The notes beneath the pieces were generated by a model. It was not told the origin of the DNA. It did not search any database and saw only the letters and a list, made by a program, of their open reading frames with translations. A stretch of DNA of 64,000 nt from JADJTT01 sp049306275 (lineage in GTDB: Bacteria; Bacteroidota; Bacteroidia; Chitinophagales; Saprospiraceae): positions 58,971 through 122,970 of the forward strand of contig JBAQQB010000132.1 of assembly GCA_049306275.1 (NCBI GenBank). Direction: 5' to 3'. The number at the start of each line of letters is the position of its first letter. Within the stretch, counting starts at the first letter, position 1. Positions 40,706 to 48,594 of this stretch are shown here, piece after piece. A program made the position numbers and the translations under genes.

Positions 40706-41434
40706 TTACGGCCGCAGGCTGCGTTTGCTGATGCGCAAGGTGCGCAGCACTTTGCCGTCATATCCGATCAGACCAGCGAGATACATACCGTCGGGCAGGT
40801 CTGCGATATAGTATTTCTTTCCTTCCGCTGCTTCGAAGGTGCGCACGGTGCGGCCAACCACGTTGTAGAGCATAATCTTGCCCACGCCCTGGGAGCTGGT
40901 CAGCGCGAAGTAGTCAGTAGAAGGGTTGGGGAAAATGCGAACTTGCTGGATGGAGACTTCATCCGTGGAGCTCGGGCCGGAGACCGTCACTTCATAAACG
41001 CCCGTGGTAATCACCGTATTCGGATCGCTGATGAGCGAGAGGCGGATTTCCGCTTTGACGGTACCTGCGACGGTGCGCGGCAGGATGTGGAGGTCCAGCA
41101 GGCCTTCTTCGCCGGCGGCGAGGATGACCGGTTCTTCGATTTGGTTGGCCGGATCCCAGTTAGTGATGGTATTGGTACTGTAGCATGCGTTTTTGTCGCA
41201 CACGCGGAAATCCCACTGTTCGGGTGCTTCGAGCACGACCAGTTCCCAACGGACGGAGAGGGGGTCGGTACCCGTATTGACCATTTCGCCATGGGCGATA
41301 GGTTCTGCCCAATTGTCGGTCAGGTCCACGTCTTCGATCGTGCCAATCCAGGGATTGGGGTCAATGCTCAACTGCGCGAGGGCGAGGTTGAGGGTGGATA
41401 GGAAAAGGGAAAAAACAAGTAGAGTATGTTTCAT
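40706..41434 (-). CDS. small secreted protein with T9SS type A sorting domain
   Basis: A 242-residue protein: signal peptide about 1-20 (ending LALAQ), an Ig-like beta-sandwich (about 22-150; GEMVNTGTDPLSVRWELVV and GEEGLLDLHILP are typical of 'fibronectin-like' periplasmic domains), then a type A T9SS domain (QVRIFPNPSTDYFAL ... GKIMLYNVVGRTVRTFEA ... LPDGMYLAGL). No catalytic domain. It has a very good promoter at 41465-41495 and a strong terminator, so it may be highly expressed. Function unknown. Confidence 0.85.
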   Translation of the reverse strand: MKHTLLVFSLFLSTLNLALAQLSIDPNPWIGTIEDVDLTDNWAEPIAHGEMVNTGTDPLSVRWELVVLEAPEQWDFRVCDKNACYSTNTITNWDPANQIEEPVILAAGEEGLLDLHILPRTVAGTVKAEIRLSLISDPNTVITTGVYEVTVSGPSSTDEVSIQQVRIFPNPSTDYFALTSSQGVGKIMLYNVVGRTVRTFEAAEGKKYYIADLPDGMYLAGLIGYDGKVLRTLRISKRSLRP

Positions 41435-41464
41435 AAGATGGCTTTGCTAGATAAAATAGATTTA

Positions 41465-41495
41465 CAAATTTATGCGTTAAAAGCGGTTTTCCAAA
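41465..41495 (-). promoter_or_regulatory. complete Bacteroidota promoter of the 40706 gene
   Basis: On the minus strand, TTTG (41495-41492), a 19-base spacer, then TAAATTTG (41472-41465). It is the best match to TTTG-N19-TAnnTTTG in the window, about 30 bases before the start codon. Confidence 0.75.
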
Positions 41496-41634
41496 AACCT
41501 TTACTGCTAACAACAGACAAATTGGGGCTTTTTCCCGGGACAATCAACCTATTAACAAAAATTTATGACTTTGGCCCCCCTGGAACCTGATGAACGAACC
41601 TTTTTTACAGACAAACAGCACGGAAAAAGGTTGC

Positions 41635-41673
41635 AAAAAAATACCCGCACCAGAAGGCTGGCGCGGGTATTTT
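41635..41673 (-). terminator. intrinsic terminator of the Omp28-like gene
   Basis: AAAATACCCGC pairs with GCGGGTATTTT (41638-41648, 41663-41673) and on the minus strand is followed by a T-rich run. Confidence 0.75.
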
Positions 41674-41694
41674 CACCAATAGTGGAAGGAATGA

Positions 41695-43587
41695 TTAGTG
41701 TTGAACCACTACCTTTTTGGTGATCTGGCCATCGTTCATGGTCAGTTGCACCTGATACAAGCCGGAAGGCAGATTGCGAACATCGATCGGGAAAACCAAT
41801 TCGCCGGACTGTACGCCGTAGTCGCGGAAGGCGACTTCTGCACCTGCCATGTTGATGACGCGCACGGTCACCTGGCTGGCTGCTTCGAGATTGATTTTCA
41901 CGGAAGCGAAATCGGATACCGGGTTGGGGAAGATATCAACAGATTGCTGGCTGATGACTTCCTCTGCATCCAGCACTGCATTGAGCAGTTCTTCCCAGGA
42001 CTGTGAATTGGCGTTGACAATCTCGTCATCCGGTCCGAGCAGCATGGTTACAGCGATGAGGTTTTCGATGTTGTAAGCTGCGGGGATATTCACTGCATCG
42101 AAGGAGAAAGCAACGAATTCATCTGCGCTTACGCTGGCAGGAACGCTGCCTGCTGCGCCGTAGAACCCGCCGACAAGGGTACGGCCGACGTGATCGTATA
42201 CCATTTGCGATGCGGGAACCGGGTCGGGCAGGTTTTCATAACCACCCATCGGGCCATTAGCACCACCCGAATAGTAGTTGACCTGGTTGTATCCGGAGCC
42301 AGTGCCCGTAACGCCGTCTTCCACCAACACTACTGCCAGGCGATAATCACCGCTTACGCTGGTTTGGAAGTGCGCCTCAGCAGTAATGCTCAGATCGCGC
42401 GTAACCGGGTCGAAAGTGCCGGCGCTCTGCACCAAAGCGGCAGGAGCTTCCGCGATGCGGGGGAAGAAGCGGTCTTCGATATCTTGTACCGTGCCAAAGC
42501 CGAAGGTCTCCTCGCGCATGATCACCATATTCGGGAATGCGGAAATACCCAGAAGGTCATCGTAGGTGGCGTTGGTCATCGGGTCGCCGTTATGTACGGC
42601 TATCGGAATGAAAAAGCCTTCATATTCATCGGCCATGTAGTCCATGAAAATGGTACCGCGGGGGCACCAGCCACACCAGGTACCTGTGCCTTCCTCAACT
42701 ACCACCTTCTTACCCGGTGCGGGCGTATAGCCGACCAGCGTATGCTCCAGCGAGTTGTCATCCGGATTTTCGTCTGCGCCTGCGTTCGGTTCCGACAAGG
42801 TAACCGTGATGACGTTGTCTCCCTGAGCAGTGGTGGCTTGGGAAGAATGGACGAAATCATAGGTGCCGAGAGTCGGAATGTTCAAACCATTCAGCACATC
42901 TTCGTATTCGTTCGTGCCATCCGACCAGGAAATTTTCACGCTGCTGATCGGGGTAGTACCATTGTTCTTGATGGTACCTGCAACCGTGGCAGTCATACCC
43001 GTCAAAGCGGCATTCCGGATGTTAAGGGAAGACAGCTTAACGTCGAGAGCAGGCGCTTCCTCGATCCTTACATCGTCCACGCCGTAACCGTAGTTCCAAC
43101 CATTGCCATCGGCATAGTCAAAAGCCAGTTTGATGGTTTCACCAGCATAATCGGAAAGAAGAATGCCAGCGGATTGCCAGGAACCGGCGCCTCCCAGATC
43201 TAATTCCAGCGTCCAGGTTGCACCACCGTCTTTCGAAACAAAAAGTCTGGCTTTTTCATCCGTGCCCTGATAATCGCCATTAATGAAATAGGCATCAAAG
43301 GTCAACAGAGGAGCAGTAGCGGTAGACAGATCGATATCAGCGCTGATCAGCCTGCCGGTGCCGTTACCCGAGGATCCGAGGGCATCGTCGTTGACTGCCA
43401 TGAAAGAAGTGTGGGCGGGAAAAGTGAAATACTGGCTTGAAAGGTTGCTTGCGTTGCCGTGTTTCCATTGGTTTTCTGCCGTCCATCCCGCAGGAATACC
43501 TGCCTCAAAATTTTCTGAAAGATAGGTCTGGGCTGAAATTGCTCCCACCATGCTTATGGCGAGGAAAAGGGTAAACAATTTTTTCAT
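41695..43587 (-). CDS. secreted Omp28-like protein with choice-of-anchor domain, T9SS type A
   Basis: A 630-residue exported protein: signal peptide (about 1-19, ending AISAQ), a jelly-roll 'choice-of-anchor J' domain (LSENFEAGIPAGWTAENQW, about 20-180), a CARDB-like segment (about 185-290), an Omp28/thioredoxin-like domain (KVVVEEGTGTWCGWCPRG, about 300-540, with a CxxC that may be redox-active), and a type A T9SS tail (VDIFPNPVSDFASVKI ... LPSGLYQVQLTMNDG). Surface location is expected; substrate unknown. It has a perfect -7 box at 43655-43662. Confidence 0.87.
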   Translation of the reverse strand: MKKLFTLFLAISMVGAISAQTYLSENFEAGIPAGWTAENQWKHGNASNLSSQYFTFPAHTSFMAVNDDALGSSGNGTGRLISADIDLSTATAPLLTFDAYFINGDYQGTDEKARLFVSKDGGATWTLELDLGGAGSWQSAGILLSDYAGETIKLAFDYADGNGWNYGYGVDDVRIEEAPALDVKLSSLNIRNAALTGMTATVAGTIKNNGTTPISSVKISWSDGTNEYEDVLNGLNIPTLGTYDFVHSSQATTAQGDNVITVTLSEPNAGADENPDDNSLEHTLVGYTPAPGKKVVVEEGTGTWCGWCPRGTIFMDYMADEYEGFFIPIAVHNGDPMTNATYDDLLGISAFPNMVIMREETFGFGTVQDIEDRFFPRIAEAPAALVQSAGTFDPVTRDLSITAEAHFQTSVSGDYRLAVVLVEDGVTGTGSGYNQVNYYSGGANGPMGGYENLPDPVPASQMVYDHVGRTLVGGFYGAAGSVPASVSADEFVAFSFDAVNIPAAYNIENLIAVTMLLGPDDEIVNANSQSWEELLNAVLDAEEVISQQSVDIFPNPVSDFASVKINLEAASQVTVRVINMAGAEVAFRDYGVQSGELVFPIDVRNLPSGLYQVQLTMNDGQITKKVVVQH

Positions 43588-43620
43588 AGAAGTAAATGTT
43601 GGTTAAAAGTTCAAACTACT

Positions 43621-43662
43621 ATTTCTGGCTTCAAGCAAATATTTTGCCAGAAATCAAAGGTA
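43621..43662 (-). promoter_or_regulatory. -7 box and 5'-terminal hairpin of the Omp28-like gene
   Basis: TACCTTTG on the minus strand (43655-43662). Directly downstream ATTTCTGGC/GCCAGAAAT (43621-43629 and 43646-43654) form a perfect 9-bp stem that would sit at the 5' end of the mRNA or act as an operator. Confidence 0.55.
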
Positions 43663-43740
43663 GCAAATCATTTTCATTCCCTGTTTGTCTTTAAGATTTC
43701 TTTAATTTGTCAAATTCTGACATTTCAGCGACTTTTACAC

Positions 43741-45087
43741 ATGCGTATCGTCATCCTCGGCAACGGCATCGCCGGCATCACGGCGGCCAGACATATCCGG
43801 AAAGGCTGCGACCACGAAATCATCGTCGTCTCCGCCGAATCCGACTTCTTCTTCTCCCGCACCGCACTTATGTACGTGTACATGGGACACATGCGCCTGC
43901 AGGACATCAAACCTTACGAAGACTGGTTCTGGGATAAAAACCGTATCCAGCGGGTCAACGGCCTGGTCACCAATATCGACTACGCCTCGAAAACGCTCTT
44001 CTTCAACGACGATACTACCCTCGCCTACGACAAGCTCATCCTGGCTACCGGCTCCAAACCCATCAAGGCAGGTTGGCCGGGGCAAGACCTCGACGGCGTA
44101 CACGGCCTCTATTCCCTGCAAGACCTCGAAGCCATGGAGCGCCACAGCGAAGGACTCAAACATGCCGTCATCGTAGGCGGCGGGCTCATCGGCATCGAAA
44201 TGGCGGAAATGTTCTGCTCCCGAAATATCCCCGTCACCTTCCTCGTGCGCGAAAGCAGCTACTGGAACAACGTCCTCCCCCCCGAAGAATCGGCCATGGT
44301 TACCCGCCACATCCTCGAACACGGCGTCGACCTGCGCCTCGACACCGAGCTCAAGGAGATCTGGGGCGACCGCACCGGCAAGCTCAAGCTCATCGTCACC
44401 AATAAAAGCGAAAAGATCGAATGCGGCTACGTAGGCCTCACCATCGGCGTGCGCCCCAACATCGACTTCCTCCACTTCACCCCCATCGAATACGACAAGG
44501 GCATCCTCGTCAACGACTTCCTCGAAACCAGCATGCCCGACGTCTGGGCCGCCGGCGATTGCGCCCAGCTCCGCAACCCCCAACCTGGCCGGCGCCCCAC
44601 CGAAGCCCTCTGGTACACCGCCCGCGCCATGGGAGAAATAGTCGCACAGAATGTACTCGCATCCATTTCTTCACCCTTCACCCTTCACCCTTCACCCTAC
44701 CAGCCAACCCTCTGGTTCAACTCCGCCAAATTCTTCGACATCGAATACCAGGTCTACGGCGATATCCGGCCTGGCCTGCCCGGCGACCAGGCCACCCTTT
44801 ACTGGGAGCACCCCAAGGGAAAGAAGAGCATCCGGATCAACTACGACAAAATGCATGGCCATGTGCTGGGCTTCAACCTCATGGGCATCCGCTACCGGCA
44901 GGAGGTCTGCGAAAAATGGATACGGGAAAAAGTCCATATCGAAGAGGTGTTGCCCCAACTCCGCCTGGCCAACTTCGACCCCGAATTCTCCCGGGAATAC
45001 GAAGGCCGGCTCATCGCACTGTACAACCAACAAAACGGAACCAACCTGTCGCTGCGCGCCAAACGCGGACTGACCAAATTTTTCTGA
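43741..45087 (+). CDS. FAD-dependent NAD(P)H oxidoreductase
   Basis: A 448-residue flavoprotein of the nitrite-reductase/rubredoxin-reductase fold. The FAD motif VILGNGIAGITAARHIRKG is at the start; the NAD motif VIVGGGLIGIEMAEMF is near residue 145; DVWAAGDCAQLRNP is the FAD ribityl-binding motif. The C-terminal part (LWFNSAKFFDIEYQVYGDI) is family-like. Around residue 310 the protein carries SSPFTLHPSPYQP, encoded by four TTCACCC heptamers, an insertion at a surface loop. It lies one base before a membrane polyferredoxin gene, so electrons probably pass between the two; the acceptor is unknown. Confidence 0.82.
   Translation: MRIVILGNGIAGITAARHIRKGCDHEIIVVSAESDFFFSRTALMYVYMGHMRLQDIKPYEDWFWDKNRIQRVNGLVTNIDYASKTLFFNDDTTLAYDKLILATGSKPIKAGWPGQDLDGVHGLYSLQDLEAMERHSEGLKHAVIVGGGLIGIEMAEMFCSRNIPVTFLVRESSYWNNVLPPEESAMVTRHILEHGVDLRLDTELKEIWGDRTGKLKLIVTNKSEKIECGYVGLTIGVRPNIDFLHFTPIEYDKGILVNDFLETSMPDVWAAGDCAQLRNPQPGRRPTEALWYTARAMGEIVAQNVLASISSPFTLHPSPYQPTLWFNSAKFFDIEYQVYGDIRPGLPGDQATLYWEHPKGKKSIRINYDKMHGHVLGFNLMGIRYRQEVCEKWIREKVHIEEVLPQLRLANFDPEFSREYEGRLIALYNQQNGTNLSLRAKRGLTKFF
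44670..44697 (+). repeat. TTCACCC heptamer x4 inside the oxidoreductase gene
   Basis: Four exact copies of TTCACCC, encoding part of SPFTLHPSPY. It matches the repeats at 23552-23582 and 47613-47673. Confidence 0.75.
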
Positions 45088-45088
45088 C

Positions 45089-46558
45089 ATGCGCATCCTC
45101 CAACTTTTCGGAACAGGTCTTTTCATCATCGCCCTGCTGTTGTTTACGGCCGTCCTCTTCATCGACGAATACAAAATGGACGCCGACACGCTTCCTCTGG
45201 AGGGAAATCCCCAAAAGGAAGCCATCCTTCAAGCATTAAAAGACTCGGGGCTTTCCTCCCTGGAAGCGCCTTCCAGCTTTTCTTTTACCGCCCAGCTGAA
45301 AACATCGCTCGGCATCGCAAGAGCGGGAGGACTGCAAATGAGCGATTGGGAGGTGAAGAATTTCCTGCTCACCGCTGCGCGGCACTCTCATTTGGGAGAA
45401 GTGAAGAACAACCCATGGCTCTTTCTGGGCCTGACCCTGGGCCTGGGCGTCCTGGGCGGCCTGTTGTACATCATCCCCCTTTTCCGCGAAATTCCCGGCA
45501 TCCGGAATAACGGCATTTTCAATAGCCCCCTCACCGGCCGGGGCTGGCTGGGCATCCTGCTCGGGCTCTACCTGATTGGTTTTTACGTGCTGCTCTACTG
45601 GTTCCCCCACCACCTCAGCGGCTGGATGGTCATGACCGATCCGCTTAGCAGGGCGCTGAGCGGGCAAGAAGCCAGCCAATGGTTTGTCTACGGCTTGCTC
45701 TACACCGTGGCCGTGCTGGTCATGGGCCTCCGCATGATCGCCAAGTACCGCCATAACCGCTACCACCTGATCCGCACCGGCTCGGTGATGTTCTTCCAGA
45801 CAGCTTTCGCCTTCCTGATCCCCGAAATACTCGTGCGACTCAACCAGCCTTACTACGATTTCAAAAACATCTGGCCGCTCAATTACACCTTCTTTTTCGA
45901 CTGGAACCTCAACAACCTGCTGCAAAGCGGGGGCCTGGGCATCTTCATGCTGGTCTGGGGCATCATCCTGGCCCTCATCGCCGTGCCGGTGCTGACGTAT
46001 TTCTTCGGCAAGCGCTGGTATTGCTCCTGGGTCTGCGGCTGCGGCGGACTGGCGGAGACCTTCGGCGATCCCTTCCGCCAACTCTCCGACAAGCGCCTGG
46101 TCGCCTGGAAAGTGGAGCGCTGGATGGTGCACGGGGTGCTGGTTTTCGCGGTACTCATGACAGCCCTGGTGCTGTACACCTATTTCTCCGGACAATCCCA
46201 GATCCTGTTTTTAAATAGCTACGACGTGCGCTCCTGGTACGGTTTCCTCATCGGCTCGGCCTTCGCCGGGGTGGTGGGTACCGGGTTTTACCCCTTCATG
46301 GGCAACCGCGTTTGGTGCCGCTTCGGCTGCCCCCTCGCCGCCTACCTGGGCATCGTGCAGCGCTTCAAATCGCGCTACCGCATCACCACCAACGGCGGCC
46401 AATGCATCTCCTGCGGCAACTGCTCCACCTACTGCGAAATGGGTATCGACGTACGCGCCTACGCCCAGCGCGGCGAAGACGTCGTGCGCGCTTCCTGCGT
46501 GGGGTGCGGGGTATGTGCGGCGGTGTGTCCGAGGGGGGTGTTGAGGTTGGAAAACTAA
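45089..46558 (+). CDS. NapH/NosR-type membrane polyferredoxin
   Basis: A 489-residue membrane protein with several helices. Two CX3C(P/G)-type motifs typical of the NapH/NosR/CcoG group stand near residues 310-330 (YCSWVCGCGG) and 410-420 (WCRFGCPLAAY). Two ferredoxin-type [4Fe-4S] motifs end the protein: CISCGNCSTYCEMGID (proline replaced by Glu) and CVGCGVCAAVCPRG. The N-terminal periplasmic region lacks the flavin-binding domain of NosR. It is probably an electron conduit across or at the inner membrane fed by the preceding FAD enzyme (one-base gap). No nitrate or nitrous oxide reductase is nearby, so its partner is open. Confidence 0.82.
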   Translation: MRILQLFGTGLFIIALLLFTAVLFIDEYKMDADTLPLEGNPQKEAILQALKDSGLSSLEAPSSFSFTAQLKTSLGIARAGGLQMSDWEVKNFLLTAARHSHLGEVKNNPWLFLGLTLGLGVLGGLLYIIPLFREIPGIRNNGIFNSPLTGRGWLGILLGLYLIGFYVLLYWFPHHLSGWMVMTDPLSRALSGQEASQWFVYGLLYTVAVLVMGLRMIAKYRHNRYHLIRTGSVMFFQTAFAFLIPEILVRLNQPYYDFKNIWPLNYTFFFDWNLNNLLQSGGLGIFMLVWGIILALIAVPVLTYFFGKRWYCSWVCGCGGLAETFGDPFRQLSDKRLVAWKVERWMVHGVLVFAVLMTALVLYTYFSGQSQILFLNSYDVRSWYGFLIGSAFAGVVGTGFYPFMGNRVWCRFGCPLAAYLGIVQRFKSRYRITTNGGQCISCGNCSTYCEMGIDVRAYAQRGEDVVRASCVGCGVCAAVCPRGVLRLEN

Positions 46559-46571
46559 CCCTATAAACTTA

Positions 46572-47570
46572 TCAACTAAAGTCAATCTCGGTATTATCCC
46601 CGATATTCAAACTCTGTCTGAGCCCGGTGATGGAGGTATCATTCCCGATGACGGAGGCTTGCAGCACGGCTTCGCGGATGGAGGCGTAGTTTCCGATGAT
46701 GGAGTTTTTGACGATGGCCGACTCGATGACGGCATTGTTGCCGATGGTGACGTGTGGGCCGATGATGGAGTGGCGGAGCTGGCAGTTTTTGCCTATGCTG
46801 ACGGGAGGAATTATGATAGAATTGTCGAATTCAGGCAGGTTGGAGGAGGCGTAGCCTTCGCGTTCGAGCAGCAGGGCGTTGGTTTCGAGCAAGATTTCCT
46901 TTTTCCCGCAGTCGAACCAGTTGTCGACCTTGACGGTGCAGAAGGGGATGCCGCGTTCCAGCATGCGCATCAGGCCGTCGGTGAGGGGGAACTCCCCTTC
47001 GGTGCGGAGGTTGTTGCGGATGTTGTAGTCGAGCCCTTCGACCAATGCTTTGGGCTCCTTGATCTTGTAGAACCCCACCAGGGCCATGTCGGAAAGGGGG
47101 ATGCTGGGCTTTTCGACAAAGCGCTTGACTGCACCGTCGGGGTGGAACTCCACCAGTCCGAAGTCTCTGGGGTTTTTGACCTTTTGAATCGCCACGCAGG
47201 ATTGGGGGGAGCGGATGATCAGGTCGAAATCGACGTCGAGGATGGTATCGCCAAAAAAGATGATGATCTCGTCTGAATCGAGGAAAAACTCGCGGGCTGT
47301 CCAGATAGCGTGCCCTGAGCCTTCGCGGTGATCTTGCTGGACAAAGACCTTTTGGATGCCGAGATAGGTCTCCTCCACAAAATCGCGGATCTTCTCCCCC
47401 AGGTAGCCGATGATGAAGACAAAGTCTTGCACCCCCATATCTACCAGTTTGTCGATGATATAGGAAATGATGGGTTTCCCGGCCACCGGTATGAGCGGTT
47501 TTGGCTGGGTGTAAGTGAGGGGACGCAGATTGGTGCCTGCTCCGGCAACCGGTATGATGGCCTTCATCAT
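46572..47570 (-). CDS. sugar-phosphate nucleotidyltransferase with left-handed beta-helix tail
   Basis: A 332-residue enzyme: nucleotidyltransferase domain (about 1-235; PVAGAGTNLRPLTYTQPKPLIPVAGKPI, FFGDTILDVDF, VEKPSIP) and hexapeptide-repeat helix (about 250-330; GKNCQLRHSIIGPHVTIGNNAVIESAIVKNSIIGNYASI). It resembles glucose-1-phosphate thymidylyl/uridylyltransferases. In the usual GTRLRP motif the first Arg is Asn here (GTNLRP), a variant also seen in Bacteroidota homologues, so activity may persist with altered kinetics (inference). It is separated from atpG by a strong palindrome and is probably monocistronic. Confidence 0.85.
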   Translation of the reverse strand: MMKAIIPVAGAGTNLRPLTYTQPKPLIPVAGKPIISYIIDKLVDMGVQDFVFIIGYLGEKIRDFVEETYLGIQKVFVQQDHREGSGHAIWTAREFFLDSDEIIIFFGDTILDVDFDLIIRSPQSCVAIQKVKNPRDFGLVEFHPDGAVKRFVEKPSIPLSDMALVGFYKIKEPKALVEGLDYNIRNNLRTEGEFPLTDGLMRMLERGIPFCTVKVDNWFDCGKKEILLETNALLLEREGYASSNLPEFDNSIIIPPVSIGKNCQLRHSIIGPHVTIGNNAVIESAIVKNSIIGNYASIREAVLQASVIGNDTSITGLRQSLNIGDNTEIDFS

Positions 47571-47612
47571 GGGCGATGGGGGGTTGAAAGGAGCAGAAAG
47601 ATAGGGAGAAAA

Positions 47613-47673
47613 GTGAAGGGTGAAGGGTGAAGGGTGAAGAGATTTTTTTCACCCTTCACTCTTCACCCTTCAC
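47613..47673. terminator. heptamer palindrome downstream of atpG
   Basis: Arm 47613-47638, made of GTGAAGG repeats, pairs with 47648-47673 (26 bp, one mismatch) around GAGATTTTT. It begins four bases after the atpG stop (reading the minus strand). It likely ends or protects the atp transcript. Confidence 0.65.
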
Positions 47674-47676
47674 GCA

Positions 47677-48573
47677 CTAGGCATTTTCCAGCGCTGCGGC
47701 GCCGCCCACGATCTCGGAAAGCTCCTTGGTGATGGCTTCCTGGCGGGCTTTGTTGTAGCTGATGCGAAGTTCGCGCATGATCTCGTCGGCGTTGTTGGTG
47801 GCGTTGTCCATGGAGGTCATGCGGGCGCCGTGTTCGGAGGCGTGGGTATCGAGGACGAATTTCTGGAACGTGTTGTGCAGGATACTCGGGATGAGGTTGA
47901 GCAACAGTTCTGTCTTATCGGGTTCGAAGATATAGTCCGAACGGCGGCCATTTTTGCCCTCTTCTTTTTCGAGTGGCGGAACGGGGAGAAACTGTTCGCT
48001 GATTGGGTACTGCACTGCCGCGTTGCGGAAGTGGCCATAGGCCACATCAACTGCGTCGTATTCCTTATGCTCGAAAGCGTCCATGAGCCGTTGTGAAACG
48101 GCGGAGATATTCTCGTAGGTCAGGTGGTCGAAGAGGTGCACGTGGTCGCTGACGATGTTGCAGTCGGCGTAGCGTTTGCGGAAGAAGTCGTAGCCTTTTT
48201 TGCCGATGCAGAGGATAGTCAGCCGCTTGTTTTTGCGCACATCGGCGTATTTCTCGTCGATGGTTTTGACGGCGGCCTTGATCACGTTGGTGTTGAAGGC
48301 GCCGCAGAGGCCGCGGTTGGAGGTCACGACGACCATGCAGGCGTTGTGCACTTCCCTGACTTTGCCGAAAGACACGTCCACATCGCCGTCCATGTTGGAG
48401 AGGATGTTGCGGAGCATGTCGTTCAGCTTATTGGCATAGGGGCGCATATCCTGGATGGCCTGCTGGGCCTTCCGGAGTTTGGCAGCAGAGACCATTTTCA
48501 TGGCCTTGGTGATCTGCTGGGTGTTTTGCACCGATTTGATGCGCTCCCGTACTTCTTTTAACCTTCCTGACAT
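47677..48573 (-). CDS. atpG: ATP synthase gamma subunit
   Basis: A 298-residue central stalk subunit. The N-terminal helix RLKEVRERIKSVQNTQQITKAMKMVSAAKLRKAQ and the C-terminal helix MRELRISYNKARQEAITKELSEIVGGAAAL are canonical; SNRGLCGAFNTNVIK is conserved. It is the last gene of atpBEFHAG, 21 bases after atpA. No atpD/atpC follows. Confidence 0.95.
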   Translation of the reverse strand: MSGRLKEVRERIKSVQNTQQITKAMKMVSAAKLRKAQQAIQDMRPYANKLNDMLRNILSNMDGDVDVSFGKVREVHNACMVVVTSNRGLCGAFNTNVIKAAVKTIDEKYADVRKNKRLTILCIGKKGYDFFRKRYADCNIVSDHVHLFDHLTYENISAVSQRLMDAFEHKEYDAVDVAYGHFRNAAVQYPISEQFLPVPPLEKEEGKNGRRSDYIFEPDKTELLLNLIPSILHNTFQKFVLDTHASEHGARMTSMDNATNNADEIMRELRISYNKARQEAITKELSEIVGGAAALENA

Positions 48574-48594
48574 AGTGCTTGCTTTGAGTCAGAT

